A stretch of DNA of 64,000 bases from UBA57 sp963577725 (GCA_047517285.1 JAKZTE010000003.1:27502-91501), one strand, 5' to 3'; shown: positions 18,075 through 27,402, numbered from the stretch's first letter. Made by a program: numbers and translations. Notes: generated by a model not told the origin, from the letters alone.

Positions 18075-18769
18075 CAATAAATTACAAGAACAAGAAATTA
18101 TTAGTTATTGCCCCTCATCCTGATGATGAAGTCCTTGGATGTGGAGGTTTAATTTCAAAGGTTAAAGCAGGTGGTGGAAAAGTTCATGTTTTATGTTTTA
18201 CAGTAGGAAATATCAAACAATACGGAGGGATTAGTAACTCCGAGAAAAGAATACTAGAAATGAGTAAAGTAATGAAATATCTGAAAGTAGATTCATTTGA
18301 TTTAGCATGGGCAGGTGATGAATATCACCTTAAACTCGACAAAGTTCCACAAAAGGATTTGATAAACACTATTGAGAAAGGTGAGGTTTCATTATCAACA
18401 ATAAACCCGGACATAGTGGCGATTCCTTTCATAGGTTCGACAAATCAGGATCATGTTGCGGTTGCCAAAGCTAGTTTTACAGCATGTAGACCTGTTAGAA
18501 ATAAGGAGAAAGGTATTACAAAAATGGTGTTATCATATGAACAACCTGAAACAAATTGGACTAGAAAGAGGTTTCATCCTAATTTTTATGTTGATATATC
18601 AAAAGAATTGAAAAAGAAAATCAAGGCATTATCTTTGTATTCGTCTCAAGTAAGAAGTAAGAACCATCCCAGAACACCAAGAGTGATTGAGAATATAGCA
18701 GAACTTAGAGGTACCGAGATAGGTGTAAAATATGCTGAAGCATATGAATGCCATAGATTGATAATTTAA
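18071..18769 (+). CDS. PIG-L/LmbE family zinc-dependent deacetylase
   Basis: A 232-residue protein with the family motif APHPDDEVLGCGG near the N-terminus, where His, Asp and Asp/Glu coordinate zinc and act in catalysis. The later IPFIGSTNQDHVAVAKA supplies the second His-containing motif. Family members remove N-acetyl groups from GlcNAc-containing substrates, for example GlcNAc-PI, bacillithiol or mycothiol precursors, or glycan sugars. Coupling to a methyltransferase and the following sugar epimerase suggest a glycan substrate (inference). Confidence 0.88.
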   Translation: MTINYKNKKLLVIAPHPDDEVLGCGGLISKVKAGGGKVHVLCFTVGNIKQYGGISNSEKRILEMSKVMKYLKVDSFDLAWAGDEYHLKLDKVPQKDLINTIEKGEVSLSTINPDIVAIPFIGSTNQDHVAVAKASFTACRPVRNKEKGITKMVLSYEQPETNWTRKRFHPNFYVDISKELKKKIKALSLYSSQVRSKNHPRTPRVIENIAELRGTEIGVKYAEAYECHRLII

Positions 18770-18811
18770 TTAGAAAAGAATTTATTATGTATGAAGAAGT
18801 AGAGTAATAAA

Positions 18812-19786
18812 ATGAAAATATTAGTTACGGGTTCTTCAGGTTTTTATGGTTCGCATTTAATTGATTCGTTATTAAAGGAAACGGATGCAGAAATATACGG
18901 AGTAGACAATCTGCATAGATTAGAAGATTTTCCAGTAGATCCATTTGAAATAATTGAAGACAAAGAGAAATTTAATGAGAGGTTTGTCAGTTGGGAAATG
19001 GATTACAGGAATTTAAAAGCAGAAAAAATTGACGAGGTAGGAATTGATACAATAATTCATCTGGCCGCATTGGTATCAATTCCAGAATCAATGCAGAAAC
19101 CGATGGAATATTTTGAATCAAATGAAAAAGGAACGTTTATTCTGTGTCAAGAATTATTAAAAACTAGAAGTAAACCATTTTTAATTTATGCATCTTCGCC
19201 AGAAGTATATGGGAATCCTGTATATACGCCAATGGATACGGACCATCCTTGTAGTCCTAGAAGTGTCTATGCTGCAACAAAATTGGCGGCAGAAAAACAA
19301 TGCATGGTATTACATGAATGGTATAAATATCCAGTTTCAGTAATTAGAAATTTCAACACATATGGTGAGAATCAGAGTAATTCATATAGAGGATATGCAG
19401 CAGTAGTACCAGAATTTGTAACTAGAGCAATAAAAGATGAGAATATCAAGATTCACGGAAATGGGAAACAGACTAGAGATTTGATGTATGTAAAAGACGC
19501 AGTAGAAGCATACGTAAGAGTAATGAAAGAAAGGGAAAAGACGCAAGGAGAAGTATTCAATATAGGAACTGGTATTCAGACAAGCATATTAGATCTTGCA
19601 AAGAAGATTATAGACATATCAGGTTCTTCGTCTGAACTAGTTTATGAATCAGAAAGGGCAGCAGATCTAGAAAGATTAGAAGCGGACTGTAGTAAAACAA
19701 AGAAATTATTAAAATGGAAACCAGAATATACCATAGATAAAGGTTTAGACATAACAGTTTCGTGGTTTAAAAAATTATTAGAATAA
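18812..19786 (+). CDS. NAD-dependent sugar epimerase/dehydratase (extended SDR)
   Basis: A 324-residue extended short-chain dehydrogenase acting on a nucleotide sugar. The NAD-binding motif is GSSGFYGSHL (residues 7-16). The active site has SSPEVYG plus YAATK (YxxxK), and RNFNTYGENQ is the usual substrate-side loop. UDP-glucose 4-epimerases and the 4,6-dehydratases that open nonulosonic-acid pathways both look like this, and I cannot separate them by eye. It stands alone in a promoterless-looking 42-base gap after the deacetylase and precedes two glycosyltransferases. Confidence 0.85.
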   Translation: MKILVTGSSGFYGSHLIDSLLKETDAEIYGVDNLHRLEDFPVDPFEIIEDKEKFNERFVSWEMDYRNLKAEKIDEVGIDTIIHLAALVSIPESMQKPMEYFESNEKGTFILCQELLKTRSKPFLIYASSPEVYGNPVYTPMDTDHPCSPRSVYAATKLAAEKQCMVLHEWYKYPVSVIRNFNTYGENQSNSYRGYAAVVPEFVTRAIKDENIKIHGNGKQTRDLMYVKDAVEAYVRVMKEREKTQGEVFNIGTGIQTSILDLAKKIIDISGSSSELVYESERAADLERLEADCSKTKKLLKWKPEYTIDKGLDITVSWFKKLLE

Positions 19787-19838
19787 ACAAATAACAGCAG
19801 TGGTAGATTTTATAAAGAATATCTGCAAATAGTCTATA

Positions 19839-20741
19839 TTGAATAATAATCAAGTAACTATTCTGAATGATGCAGCTTGGGTAGGTTATGAATTAGCAAA
19901 TGGGCTCAGAGAGGTAAATATGGATGTTAAATATTTGCCGAGAAATTATGCAGGTCCGAATGTAGATACGAATGCACTGTATTCGGTGTATGGAAAAATC
20001 ATAAATCCTTTTGTAAATGCGATTAAAGCAAAAGGAATAATACATGTGAATTATGCATTACAAGATGCATTTTTTGTACGATTAATTAAGAAAGAAATCA
20101 ATGTATTGCATTGTCATGGAACAGATTTATTTGGATTGTATGATGAAGAATTTAAAAAAAATAGTAAAGACTTGACAAGATGGAGTAAAATTATTGAAGG
20201 AAATTTGAAATATGCCAATTCAGTAATTGTCTCAACACCAGAAATGCTGAAATTAGCAAAAACAGTTAGACAAGATGCAGAGTATTTACCTAATCCAATA
20301 GATACAACTAGATTTTGTCCGAAGGTAAAACAGAATTCGCAATTAAAAGCAATTGGATTTAATTCATGGTATGAAAGAGTGCCAAAATATTTAATTGAAC
20401 TTATGAAAAAAAATGGCATTAAAGTAGACGTACATGACAGAAGACCATTTTCATATCTAGAATTACATAAAAATTTGAAGGAATATGACATATATATTGA
20501 CAGAATATTTACAAAAGGAGTATCGTCTCACAGTAAAACATGTTTAGAAGCCATGTCCTGTGGTCTAGTAACTATAGATTACAGGCATAAAGACAATGTA
20601 AATGAGCGAGTAATTGAATTGTTAGATGAAGTTGAAAGAAAAAAGGAATCAGAAAACAACAGACAGTTCATAATTGATAATCATGATAGGAAAAAGGTAG
20701 TTAAGAAACTATTAAACATATATAGAAAACAAGTAGAATGA
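19839..20741 (+). CDS. Glycosyltransferase, GT-B-like
   Basis: A 300-residue protein with GT-B features: HCHGTDLFGLYDE in the N-terminal half, VSTPEMLKLAK, then YLPNPIDTTRFCPK, a hallmark of family-4-like transferases. Near the end, KGVSSHSKTCLEAMSCGLVTI corresponds to the donor-binding EAMxxG region. Shorter than typical GT4 enzymes (350-400), so a domain may be reduced. TTG start at 19839. Its end overlaps the next glycosyltransferase by 4 bases. Donor and acceptor unknown. Confidence 0.8.
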   Translation: MNNNQVTILNDAAWVGYELANGLREVNMDVKYLPRNYAGPNVDTNALYSVYGKIINPFVNAIKAKGIIHVNYALQDAFFVRLIKKEINVLHCHGTDLFGLYDEEFKKNSKDLTRWSKIIEGNLKYANSVIVSTPEMLKLAKTVRQDAEYLPNPIDTTRFCPKVKQNSQLKAIGFNSWYERVPKYLIELMKKNGIKVDVHDRRPFSYLELHKNLKEYDIYIDRIFTKGVSSHSKTCLEAMSCGLVTIDYRHKDNVNERVIELLDEVERKKESENNRQFIIDNHDRKKVVKKLLNIYRKQVE

Positions 20742-21856
20742 TTATGAAAATAGCAATAATACATTACGATATATCTATGCAAACTGGTGCGCAAAGATTA
20801 GTGCTAGGAATGGGAAATTCTTTAAAGAAACTAGGTCATGAAGTTGCTTATTTTACTGCTATTTACGATGAGGAAAAGGCATTTGAAGAGTTTAGAACAG
20901 AAAATGTCATAGTTAGTAATGGAAAGCTAGATTATTTTGGAAAATTTAGAGCAATAACTGCATACCGAGAAAGTAAAGAGATGATGAAAACTGGGATTGA
21001 TGAATTTAAACCCGATTTGTTTGTGTTTAGTTCAAATTATTATCTGGCAGATAAATATAAACCATCAATGATATATTGTCACCATCCAGAACAATTATTA
21101 GTTAAAAAAAGTGATTTAATCAGAAGATTATTACATTTTCCAATAGATCGAGCAGAGAATAAAGGATTCAAAGAAACAGATTCAATATTATGTAATTCTG
21201 ATTTTACAAAAAGTGCAATTCATGAGAAATTTAACAGAGATAGTACAATTATCTTTCCAGGAGTTGATATAGATAAATTCACACTGAATGAGACAGATAA
21301 TAGATACATTCTGACAGTCAATAGAATTGTTCCAAATAAGAATCTTATATTCTCAATAGAATTGATTAAAAAAATGAAGAAAAAAGACAATAAAATAAGA
21401 TTAATCATCGTCGGAGTAAAACAATTAGGATTTGAATGGCATTTAGATGAATTAAATAAGAAAATTAAAGAATTAGATTTAATCGATAATGTAGAAATTC
21501 ACACAAATGTAACAGATTCAGAATTAGTGAATTCATACAAGAATTGTAGTGTATTTTTATATACGCCCAAAGAAGAACATTTCGGGATTGCGCCAATTGA
21601 AGCAATGGCATGTGGAAAACCTGTAATTGCATTCAATACAGGCGGGCCAAAAGAAACTATAATCAACAATATAACTGGATACTTGTTACAAGATGATTTA
21701 GATCAATGGGAGGATAAGATATTTAATCTGTTAGAAAATAATCAAAAGAGAATGAAAATGGGCATATCAGCGAGAAATAGAGTAGTGAATGAATTTAGTT
21801 GGGATGCGTTTATGAGAAAGATAAAAGAAGATTTAGAACAGATACAAATTAGTTAA
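20738..21856 (+). CDS. Glycosyltransferase family 4 (GT1_C)
   Basis: A 372-residue retaining glycosyltransferase. The N-terminal acceptor domain starts MKIAIIHYDISMQTGAQR. The donor domain begins at about residue 190 (ILTVNRIVPNKNL), and EEHFGIAPIEAMACGKPVIA carries the paired glutamates of the EX7E motif. It is translationally coupled to the preceding glycosyltransferase. Its stop shares the palindromic TTAA with the stop of the convergent neuA-larA fusion (overlap 21853-21856). Likely adds a hexose to a lipid-linked or surface glycan. Confidence 0.88.
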   Translation: MIMKIAIIHYDISMQTGAQRLVLGMGNSLKKLGHEVAYFTAIYDEEKAFEEFRTENVIVSNGKLDYFGKFRAITAYRESKEMMKTGIDEFKPDLFVFSSNYYLADKYKPSMIYCHHPEQLLVKKSDLIRRLLHFPIDRAENKGFKETDSILCNSDFTKSAIHEKFNRDSTIIFPGVDIDKFTLNETDNRYILTVNRIVPNKNLIFSIELIKKMKKKDNKIRLIIVGVKQLGFEWHLDELNKKIKELDLIDNVEIHTNVTDSELVNSYKNCSVFLYTPKEEHFGIAPIEAMACGKPVIAFNTGGPKETIINNITGYLLQDDLDQWEDKIFNLLENNQKRMKMGISARNRVVNEFSWDAFMRKIKEDLEQIQIS

Positions 21857-23817
21857 AACAGATTTGAATCAATTTGTAAAGAACTATTAGGAAATACTAC
21901 TGCATCAGTATCATTGCCGTGTTGTTTTTGTAATTCACGAATGAGTAAATCCCAGTTATTGAAAATTTTGACGTCTTCTGAATAATGATCGTAGATATAA
22001 TTTTGATTAATTGTAGGACAATAAAATATAAGATTTCGATTTCGTAGTGGGCCGCCAAATGTTCCATGTTTATCTCTACGAATATGGTGAATCATTCCTT
22101 TACCTACTAATCCATGTTCGCCAATTCCTTCAGATGCAGATGTGATTATGACAATTGTTCCGCCTTTTCGGACAATTTCTTTATCTGAATCTCGAGAACC
22201 CCATACATTGAGTGAATTTAATGCAAGTAAGAACCATGTGTCACGAGGAAAGGCATTAAAAATTCCAACGTCCATGTTGTACGGAGCATTTGTGGAATAA
22301 ACTTCAAGAGCTTTCTTTGAGGCAGTATTGAATACATCGACAGGATTTCCGGAATATATAGAAGCAGTATCGCCAAGAGAATTAGAGATAGTATTAACAA
22401 TAAAATCTAGCCCGGCCATATTTGCTGCCTCTTCTATATCAGCTCTTCTGCTATTGTTCTCAACTTGTCCAATTTTACCTTGAAGAGATTTATTGACAGG
22501 TCTATGGTTTACGTCAATAGATTCGATGCCTGCAAGGCCAGGCAATACGATTTTTCCACCGCCACTAAAACCAGCATAAGGATGTGGCATCAGAGTTCCA
22601 ATTCCAATTTTAAGATCTGCTTGAAGGTATAAGTTGTCGATATATACAGGAGTGCCAGCAGATGTTTCTCCCAGATATTTATTGTTTTGATAAGCGCTAT
22701 GGCAGTATATTTTATATTTAGAAACGATTTTTGTTCCTAGTTTCTTACACAATTCATTGTGAGTTAGGGATCTATGAGTTCCTGTACTGATAATGAAATA
22801 GATATTTTCATCAGATAGGCCAGAGTGGTGAAGTTCGTCTAGAATAAAGGGAATAATTCTGAAGGCTTGAGTGGGTTTAGTTAAATCATCGACTGCAATA
22901 CAAACGGAATTTTTTTGTTTAGCAAGAACAGATAATTTTTCTGAATTAATTGGATTGGAAATTGAATACGAGATATCTTCTTCAGAGATTGCCGATGCGT
23001 CGTTCATTTGAGAGATATTAATATTCCAAGATTCAGGAAAAGTCAGATTTAATGATTCATTACCATACCAAGATTTCCAAGGTACAGAAATAGAATTAAT
23101 TTCCTTAATATACGACCAATCAAAGTCTTTCATTAGTAGTTCGGTGAATCGGAGATCAAGGTTTTCATCAATATTTAGTGAACGTTCAGGAGGCATAATA
23201 TATGCATGACTCTTAGTTCCTTTGAGTGATTTTGAATTTATGAGAATATCGCGTTTAGTAGCATAAATTGCTCCATTTCTTATATACACAGGAGGAAGAG
23301 ATTGCCGTGGCATATTTTCTACGGTTTCATCTGCATAATCAACTAATTCATCATTAACAATTTTTTTCATTCTATGAGGATGTATAGCACCAACGTCGAC
23401 AACACTAATAACAGAATCATAATCAGATGTGAACAATTTGGTTACACAATAATCAATATCGTCTGCAGTACGTAAGGGAGTTGTAGGTTGTAGCATTACT
23501 ACTGCGTCGTAAGTAATGTTTTCTTTTTTCTCAAGTTCCAATATTGCATGAGTAAGAACGTCAATAGCTAATGAATCATCTTGTGCCAATGAATCAGGGC
23601 GAATAAACGGAACAGACGCTCCATAGGATTTAGAGATACGAATAATTTCGTCGTCTTCTGAAGATACAATAAGATTAGACAGAGTTTTTGATTTTAATGC
23701 TTCTACAATTGTATAAGATATAAGAGGGCGATTCAAGATAGGTTTAATATTTTTTCTAGGAATGGTTTTTGACCCTCCTCGAGCAGGAATAATACCAAGA
23801 ATACGCTTATCAGCCAT
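21853..23817 (-). CDS. Fusion: CMP-acidic-sugar synthetase (NeuA-like) + LarA-like nickel-pincer racemase/epimerase
   Basis: One 654-residue uninterrupted frame. Residues 1 to about 235 are a CMP-sugar (acylneuraminate) cytidylyltransferase: IIPARGGSKTIPRKN at 9-23, MLQPTTPLR, and VYIRNGAIYATKRD. Residues about 245-654 are a LarA-type domain of full length. Relative to lactate racemase LarA, the substrate/nickel-site residues are present at the right spacing: D311 with K314 (LarA Asp72/Arg75; Arg is Lys here), H348 (His108), H412 (His174), K422 (Lys184, which holds the pyridinium cofactor) and H438 (His200). H412 to K422 to H438 reproduces the 10- and 16-residue spacing exactly. It is cotranscribed with neuB, 3 bases apart. 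Substrate unknown; see findings. Confidence 0.88.
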   Translation of the reverse strand: MADKRILGIIPARGGSKTIPRKNIKPILNRPLISYTIVEALKSKTLSNLIVSSEDDEIIRISKSYGASVPFIRPDSLAQDDSLAIDVLTHAILELEKKENITYDAVVMLQPTTPLRTADDIDYCVTKLFTSDYDSVISVVDVGAIHPHRMKKIVNDELVDYADETVENMPRQSLPPVYIRNGAIYATKRDILINSKSLKGTKSHAYIMPPERSLNIDENLDLRFTELLMKDFDWSYIKEINSISVPWKSWYGNESLNLTFPESWNINISQMNDASAISEEDISYSISNPINSEKLSVLAKQKNSVCIAVDDLTKPTQAFRIIPFILDELHHSGLSDENIYFIISTGTHRSLTHNELCKKLGTKIVSKYKIYCHSAYQNNKYLGETSAGTPVYIDNLYLQADLKIGIGTLMPHPYAGFSGGGKIVLPGLAGIESIDVNHRPVNKSLQGKIGQVENNSRRADIEEAANMAGLDFIVNTISNSLGDTASIYSGNPVDVFNTASKKALEVYSTNAPYNMDVGIFNAFPRDTWFLLALNSLNVWGSRDSDKEIVRKGGTIVIITSASEGIGEHGLVGKGMIHHIRRDKHGTFGGPLRNRNLIFYCPTINQNYIYDHYSEDVKIFNNWDLLIRELQKQHGNDTDAVVFPNSSLQIDSNLF

Positions 23818-23820
23818 GAA

Positions 23821-24762
23821 TTAACTTCCTTCCCAATTGTATATAGTTTTTCCATTGATTTTAGAAGCAAAACGCCCACGATAATAATCTCGATTAAGTA
23901 ATTCTTCATAACTTAAAGAATGGGTTTTTGAACCCAGCATATCTTCATAGTCTGGAATAGTTTCTACGAGTTTAGATAATTCATCATGAGTAAACTTTGA
24001 ATGGTCGACAATGTTTTTTAATTGTTCAGGATTAACAGATACAGGGCCATCTTTTGTTTGTAAGTCGTCAAGTATAGTAAAATGACGCTCTATTACATCA
24101 GCGCCTTTCCACATTGCTAAGATATCTGGATCAATTCCATGTTGGCTAGGACGAGTATGATCACTAAATCCTACAGAATCAGTAAACTGACGAAGATAAT
24201 CAATTCTATTAAGATTTAGTTTGTCTACAGGCGTTGGATAAATTGTAACACAATGTAAAAATGAAAAGTTTTGGTCGCTAAGTATATCAGCAGTAGTTTC
24301 AATTTCCGCATCATGAGTCGCACCTGTTGAGACATAAATATGATTAAATTTATTTTTTAAGTCATTAATTAATGGAAAACTTGCACAATCATAACTTGCA
24401 ATTTTGATTTCTTTAAAACCGAGTTCAATAATAGGCTCGAGCCGATTACGATTAAACACAGTAGTAAGAGGGATTACACCTGCAGCTGAACATTCGTCTA
24501 TAAACAGAGCGTGTATGTCAAATCCAAGTTCCAATTTACTTAATCTTTCGAACTCGGGCGAGTAAGGTCTCTTAATGGATTTTATAACGCCATTAGAAGT
24601 GACTCCATCTTCAAATCGTTCTCGAAAAGTCAAATCTTCGGAGAAAATTGTTTGTATCTTAACATGTGATGCGCCAGAATCCGCTGCGCGCCAAATCATA
24701 TCTTTTAGAATATTTACATCGCCGTTATGATTTTGACAAAGTTCAGCAATTATTTTTGTCAA
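23821..24762 (-). CDS. neuB: NeuB-family nonulosonic acid synthase (truncated C-terminus)
   Basis: Condenses phosphoenolpyruvate with an N-acetylmannosamine-like sugar to a nine-carbon acidic sugar (sialic, legionaminic or related). The N-terminus IIAELCQNHNGD and the barrel motifs SGASHVKIQT, IKIASYDC, YVSTGATHD, LHCVTIYPTP and VGFSDHTR are typical. The protein is 313 residues, about 35 shorter than usual. It stops after YYRGRFASKINGKTIYNW, so the C-terminal SAF (antifreeze-like) domain is nearly absent. The start is TTG at 24762. It is upstream of the CMP-synthetase/LarA fusion, the expected next enzyme. Confidence 0.88.
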   Translation of the reverse strand: MTKIIAELCQNHNGDVNILKDMIWRAADSGASHVKIQTIFSEDLTFRERFEDGVTSNGVIKSIKRPYSPEFERLSKLELGFDIHALFIDECSAAGVIPLTTVFNRNRLEPIIELGFKEIKIASYDCASFPLINDLKNKFNHIYVSTGATHDAEIETTADILSDQNFSFLHCVTIYPTPVDKLNLNRIDYLRQFTDSVGFSDHTRPSQHGIDPDILAMWKGADVIERHFTILDDLQTKDGPVSVNPEQLKNIVDHSKFTHDELSKLVETIPDYEDMLGSKTHSLSYEELLNRDYYRGRFASKINGKTIYNWEGS

Positions 24763-24782
24763 TATAATTTAAAATTGAATTG

Positions 24783-24796
24783 CTAAAATATAAGCC
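24783..24796. promoter_or_regulatory. Shared TATA-like box for divergent neuB and sugar-isomerase-like genes
   Basis: The 52-base gap between the neuB start (24762) and the next gene's ATG (24815) contains one good TATA-like element, AAAATATAAG (24785-24794). It is centred 27 bases from one start and 26 from the other, so it could drive leaderless transcription both ways. The location is seen; bidirectional use is inferred. Confidence 0.5.
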
Positions 24797-24814
24797 TGTT
24801 ATTAATAATAACAT

Positions 24815-25711
24815 ATGATAGGTGCTTCTACTTCATATTATGGGTATCATGGAGAATCAATTGAAGATAAGGTAAAGAAATTAATCGACGTATTTACGAG
24901 ATGTGAAATGCAGCCATATATTCAGATTGGAGCAGGAAAAAATAATACCGAATACAAGGAATTAGTTAAGATATTGAATAACTATAGAGATGGAAATAAA
25001 GTAATTTACACCATACATCAAAGTATTTGGTTACCTTCAGATGATTTCTACATAAATATTGCAAGTTCAAATGAACAAGTTAGAGAAAGTAGCATTAATT
25101 GTATAGAAAGAAATATTGAATTTGCAAGAGACATAGGAGTGAAAAACATATCGTTTCATGGAGGTTATGCAACAAACATTTTGTCTCAGAAACAGGAATT
25201 TGCCCCATTGGATTCACAAGATAGTATTAGTTATGAAGAGGCATACAGTAATTCAATCTACTCACTGAATAGATTAATTGACATAGCAGATGGAGATGTT
25301 AAATTAAGTATAGAAAATTTTAACTTTCGGCCTGAAAGAAGGTATTTATTTTCAAGAGTTGAAGATTTTGATAAAATACCAGATAAAATAGGAGTGATTA
25401 TGAATATCGGACATCTATACTATACTAAAATGAGATTAAAACAGGATGATTATATTACAGGAATGATTAATGCGTTGACAGATAAGGTAAATGAGATACA
25501 TATTAACGATAATGATGGTTCTGAAGATTTGCATAAACTTGTGGGCAAGGGAGATATTCCAATAAAAGAAATACTGTCGCAGATTAAAGAAAAAATAGAT
25601 CTGCCGCATTTAATTATTGAAGCGCATAAAGAGAGACATGGTTATTCAGATGATGACCTTATGAATAATATATTAGAACTAAGAGAAATAACCAGAGACT
25701 ATATTGTTTGA
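24815..25711 (+). CDS. Sugar phosphate isomerase/epimerase-like TIM-barrel protein (AP endonuclease 2 / xylose isomerase-like fold)
   Basis: A 298-residue TIM-barrel protein. Metal-ligand positions are recognisable as ISFHGGYATN, LSIENFNFR (Glu), MNIGHLYYTKM (His), EIHINDNDG (Asp/His) and LIIEAHKERHGY (Glu). The fold includes endonuclease IV and sugar isomerases. Lack of the full endonuclease IV zinc-ligand set and its place among glycan genes favour a sugar isomerase/epimerase (inference). It overlaps the convergent CBS-dehydrogenase gene by 13 bases. Confidence 0.75.
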   Translation: MIGASTSYYGYHGESIEDKVKKLIDVFTRCEMQPYIQIGAGKNNTEYKELVKILNNYRDGNKVIYTIHQSIWLPSDDFYINIASSNEQVRESSINCIERNIEFARDIGVKNISFHGGYATNILSQKQEFAPLDSQDSISYEEAYSNSIYSLNRLIDIADGDVKLSIENFNFRPERRYLFSRVEDFDKIPDKIGVIMNIGHLYYTKMRLKQDDYITGMINALTDKVNEIHINDNDGSEDLHKLVGKGDIPIKEILSQIKEKIDLPHLIIEAHKERHGYSDDDLMNNILELREITRDYIV

Positions 25712-27393
25712 TAATCTATGTGTTCGATTTTTTCGATCATTTCACGTCCAAACAAACTCCATCCATCAAAGAACATACATGGTTGATTAGTTTTAGAGAG
25801 TAAAGAATAAACATCCCATTTAGAATAAGATTCATGATTGTTCATAATCAATATACAGTCGGCTTTTGTAAATCCGTCTTCGATACTTGTGGGTTTTATA
25901 TTAAAGGATTCGAGTTGTGTTTTAGCAACTACCGGATCATAACCAAATAGATTATCCGAAAACTTAGATAATTTACTAGTTACATCCAAAGTAGATGATT
26001 GACGAGTATCAGACGTTTCAGGATTTCCTTTAAATGCAAAACCAACAACAAATATTTTTAATTTAGAGATATCTTTATTTTGAGATTTACTAAAACGTTC
26101 AATTTTTTTAATTATATGATCGGGCATACTTTCATTAATAATTCTTGCAAGTTCAGTAAGTTTTGGAATATAACCAGTATCTTTAGAACTAGAGATTAGA
26201 ATATGAGGGTCTTTTTTAAGACAGATTCCGCCAACGCCAGGGCTTGGTTTAGGAATATTATTTCGAGGATATCCTTCATTAGCAGCTTGAATTAATTTAG
26301 ATGTATCAATGCCATAATTATCAGCAAGTAGTGCAATTTGATTAGAATAAGCAAAAATCATATCACGAAATGTATTATCCATAAGTTTAATCAGTTCGGC
26401 TTCTTCAAGAGAGTCAACGTTTACAATAGTATGCGTTAATTTGTTAAATAGACTATTAGCAAGTTGAGAACTAGTAGAGTTGAATCCTGAAATAATCTGA
26501 GGCAACTCACGGATTTCTTTTAATGCCTTACCTGCAAGAGTTCTTTCAGGTGCAGAAGCAATATAAAAATCATTATCGGAATTTAGACCAGAAGATTTCT
26601 CGAGAATTGGGATGATATTATTTCGAGTAGTTCCAATTGGAACAGTGGATCTAATAATAACTAAATTATTTTTTGATAAATTATTTGCAGCGTATTCGGT
26701 AGCAGAATTAAGATAGTCGAGAATTGGTTCGTTATTATCATCAATAGGAGTCTGAACACATAATATGTATACGTCAGAATTGGATTTAGAAGAAGTAGAT
26801 TGGATTTTTAGATTCTTGCCGACATGGAATTTTAAGAGAGATTCTAAACCAATTTCATGTATATGAGGTATTCCTTGACTTAATTTTTCGACAATTTCTT
26901 CATTGGAATCTACTCCTGTGACTTTAAAGCCAACTTCTGCAAGAGATACTGCGAGAGTTAAGCCAACATATCCTAGGCCAATAACAGAAATCGAAGGAGT
27001 GATTTTTTCGATTAATTTTGATTTATCTACAATATCAACAACTTGATCGTCGTCATTAACAATTAATATATTATGATCAATTGCTTTCAGTTTATCGTCA
27101 TGAATTGATAAAGTATTTATTTTGTCGTTAGAATAAAATTCGTTAATAGTGAAAGGAGACCCATTCATAATGAGATCAACTGTTTCATTTAAATTATGAT
27201 TGTCAAGTAATGCGCGCCTTATATCTCCATCAGTAACAATACCAAGTAATGAAGTAGAATCATCAACAATCAGTGCAATACCAGAAGGTAGATTATTATG
27301 AGGAGCCTGATTAATTTTTTCGAGAACGTCCTTAATCTTAGTATTAGGAGAAACAAGAATTGAATTATATTTATTTATCATACCAACCATCAC
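25699..27393 (-). CDS. CBS-domain pair fused to nucleotide-sugar dehydrogenase (UDP-ManNAc dehydrogenase-like)
   Basis: A 564-residue protein. Residues 1 to about 130 form a CBS pair (ALIVDDSTSLLGIVTDGDIRRALL, shown here as one family segment split at about residue 50). The rest is a UDP-glucose/GDP-mannose dehydrogenase: NAD motif GLGYVGLTLAVSLAEVG, then STVPIGTT, SAPERTLAGKALKEI, catalytic cysteine in GVGGICLKKDP, and FAFKGNPETSDTRQSS. The dehydrogenase oxidises a hexosamine C6 to a uronic acid. CBS pairs of this kind occur on sugar-1-phosphate nucleotidyltransferases of nonulosonic-acid clusters; here the partner is a dehydrogenase. Start unclear among GTG/ATG codons at 27393-27381. Confidence 0.87.
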   Translation of the reverse strand: MMVGMINKYNSILVSPNTKIKDVLEKINQAPHNNLPSGIALIVDDSTSLLGIVTDGDIRRALLDNHNLNETVDLIMNGSPFTINEFYSNDKINTLSIHDDKLKAIDHNILIVNDDDQVVDIVDKSKLIEKITPSISVIGLGYVGLTLAVSLAEVGFKVTGVDSNEEIVEKLSQGIPHIHEIGLESLLKFHVGKNLKIQSTSSKSNSDVYILCVQTPIDDNNEPILDYLNSATEYAANNLSKNNLVIIRSTVPIGTTRNNIIPILEKSSGLNSDNDFYIASAPERTLAGKALKEIRELPQIISGFNSTSSQLANSLFNKLTHTIVNVDSLEEAELIKLMDNTFRDMIFAYSNQIALLADNYGIDTSKLIQAANEGYPRNNIPKPSPGVGGICLKKDPHILISSSKDTGYIPKLTELARIINESMPDHIIKKIERFSKSQNKDISKLKIFVVGFAFKGNPETSDTRQSSTLDVTSKLSKFSDNLFGYDPVVAKTQLESFNIKPTSIEDGFTKADCILIMNNHESYSKWDVYSLLSKTNQPCMFFDGWSLFGREMIEKIEHIDYQTI

Positions 27394-27402
27394 ATCGTCA
27401 AT

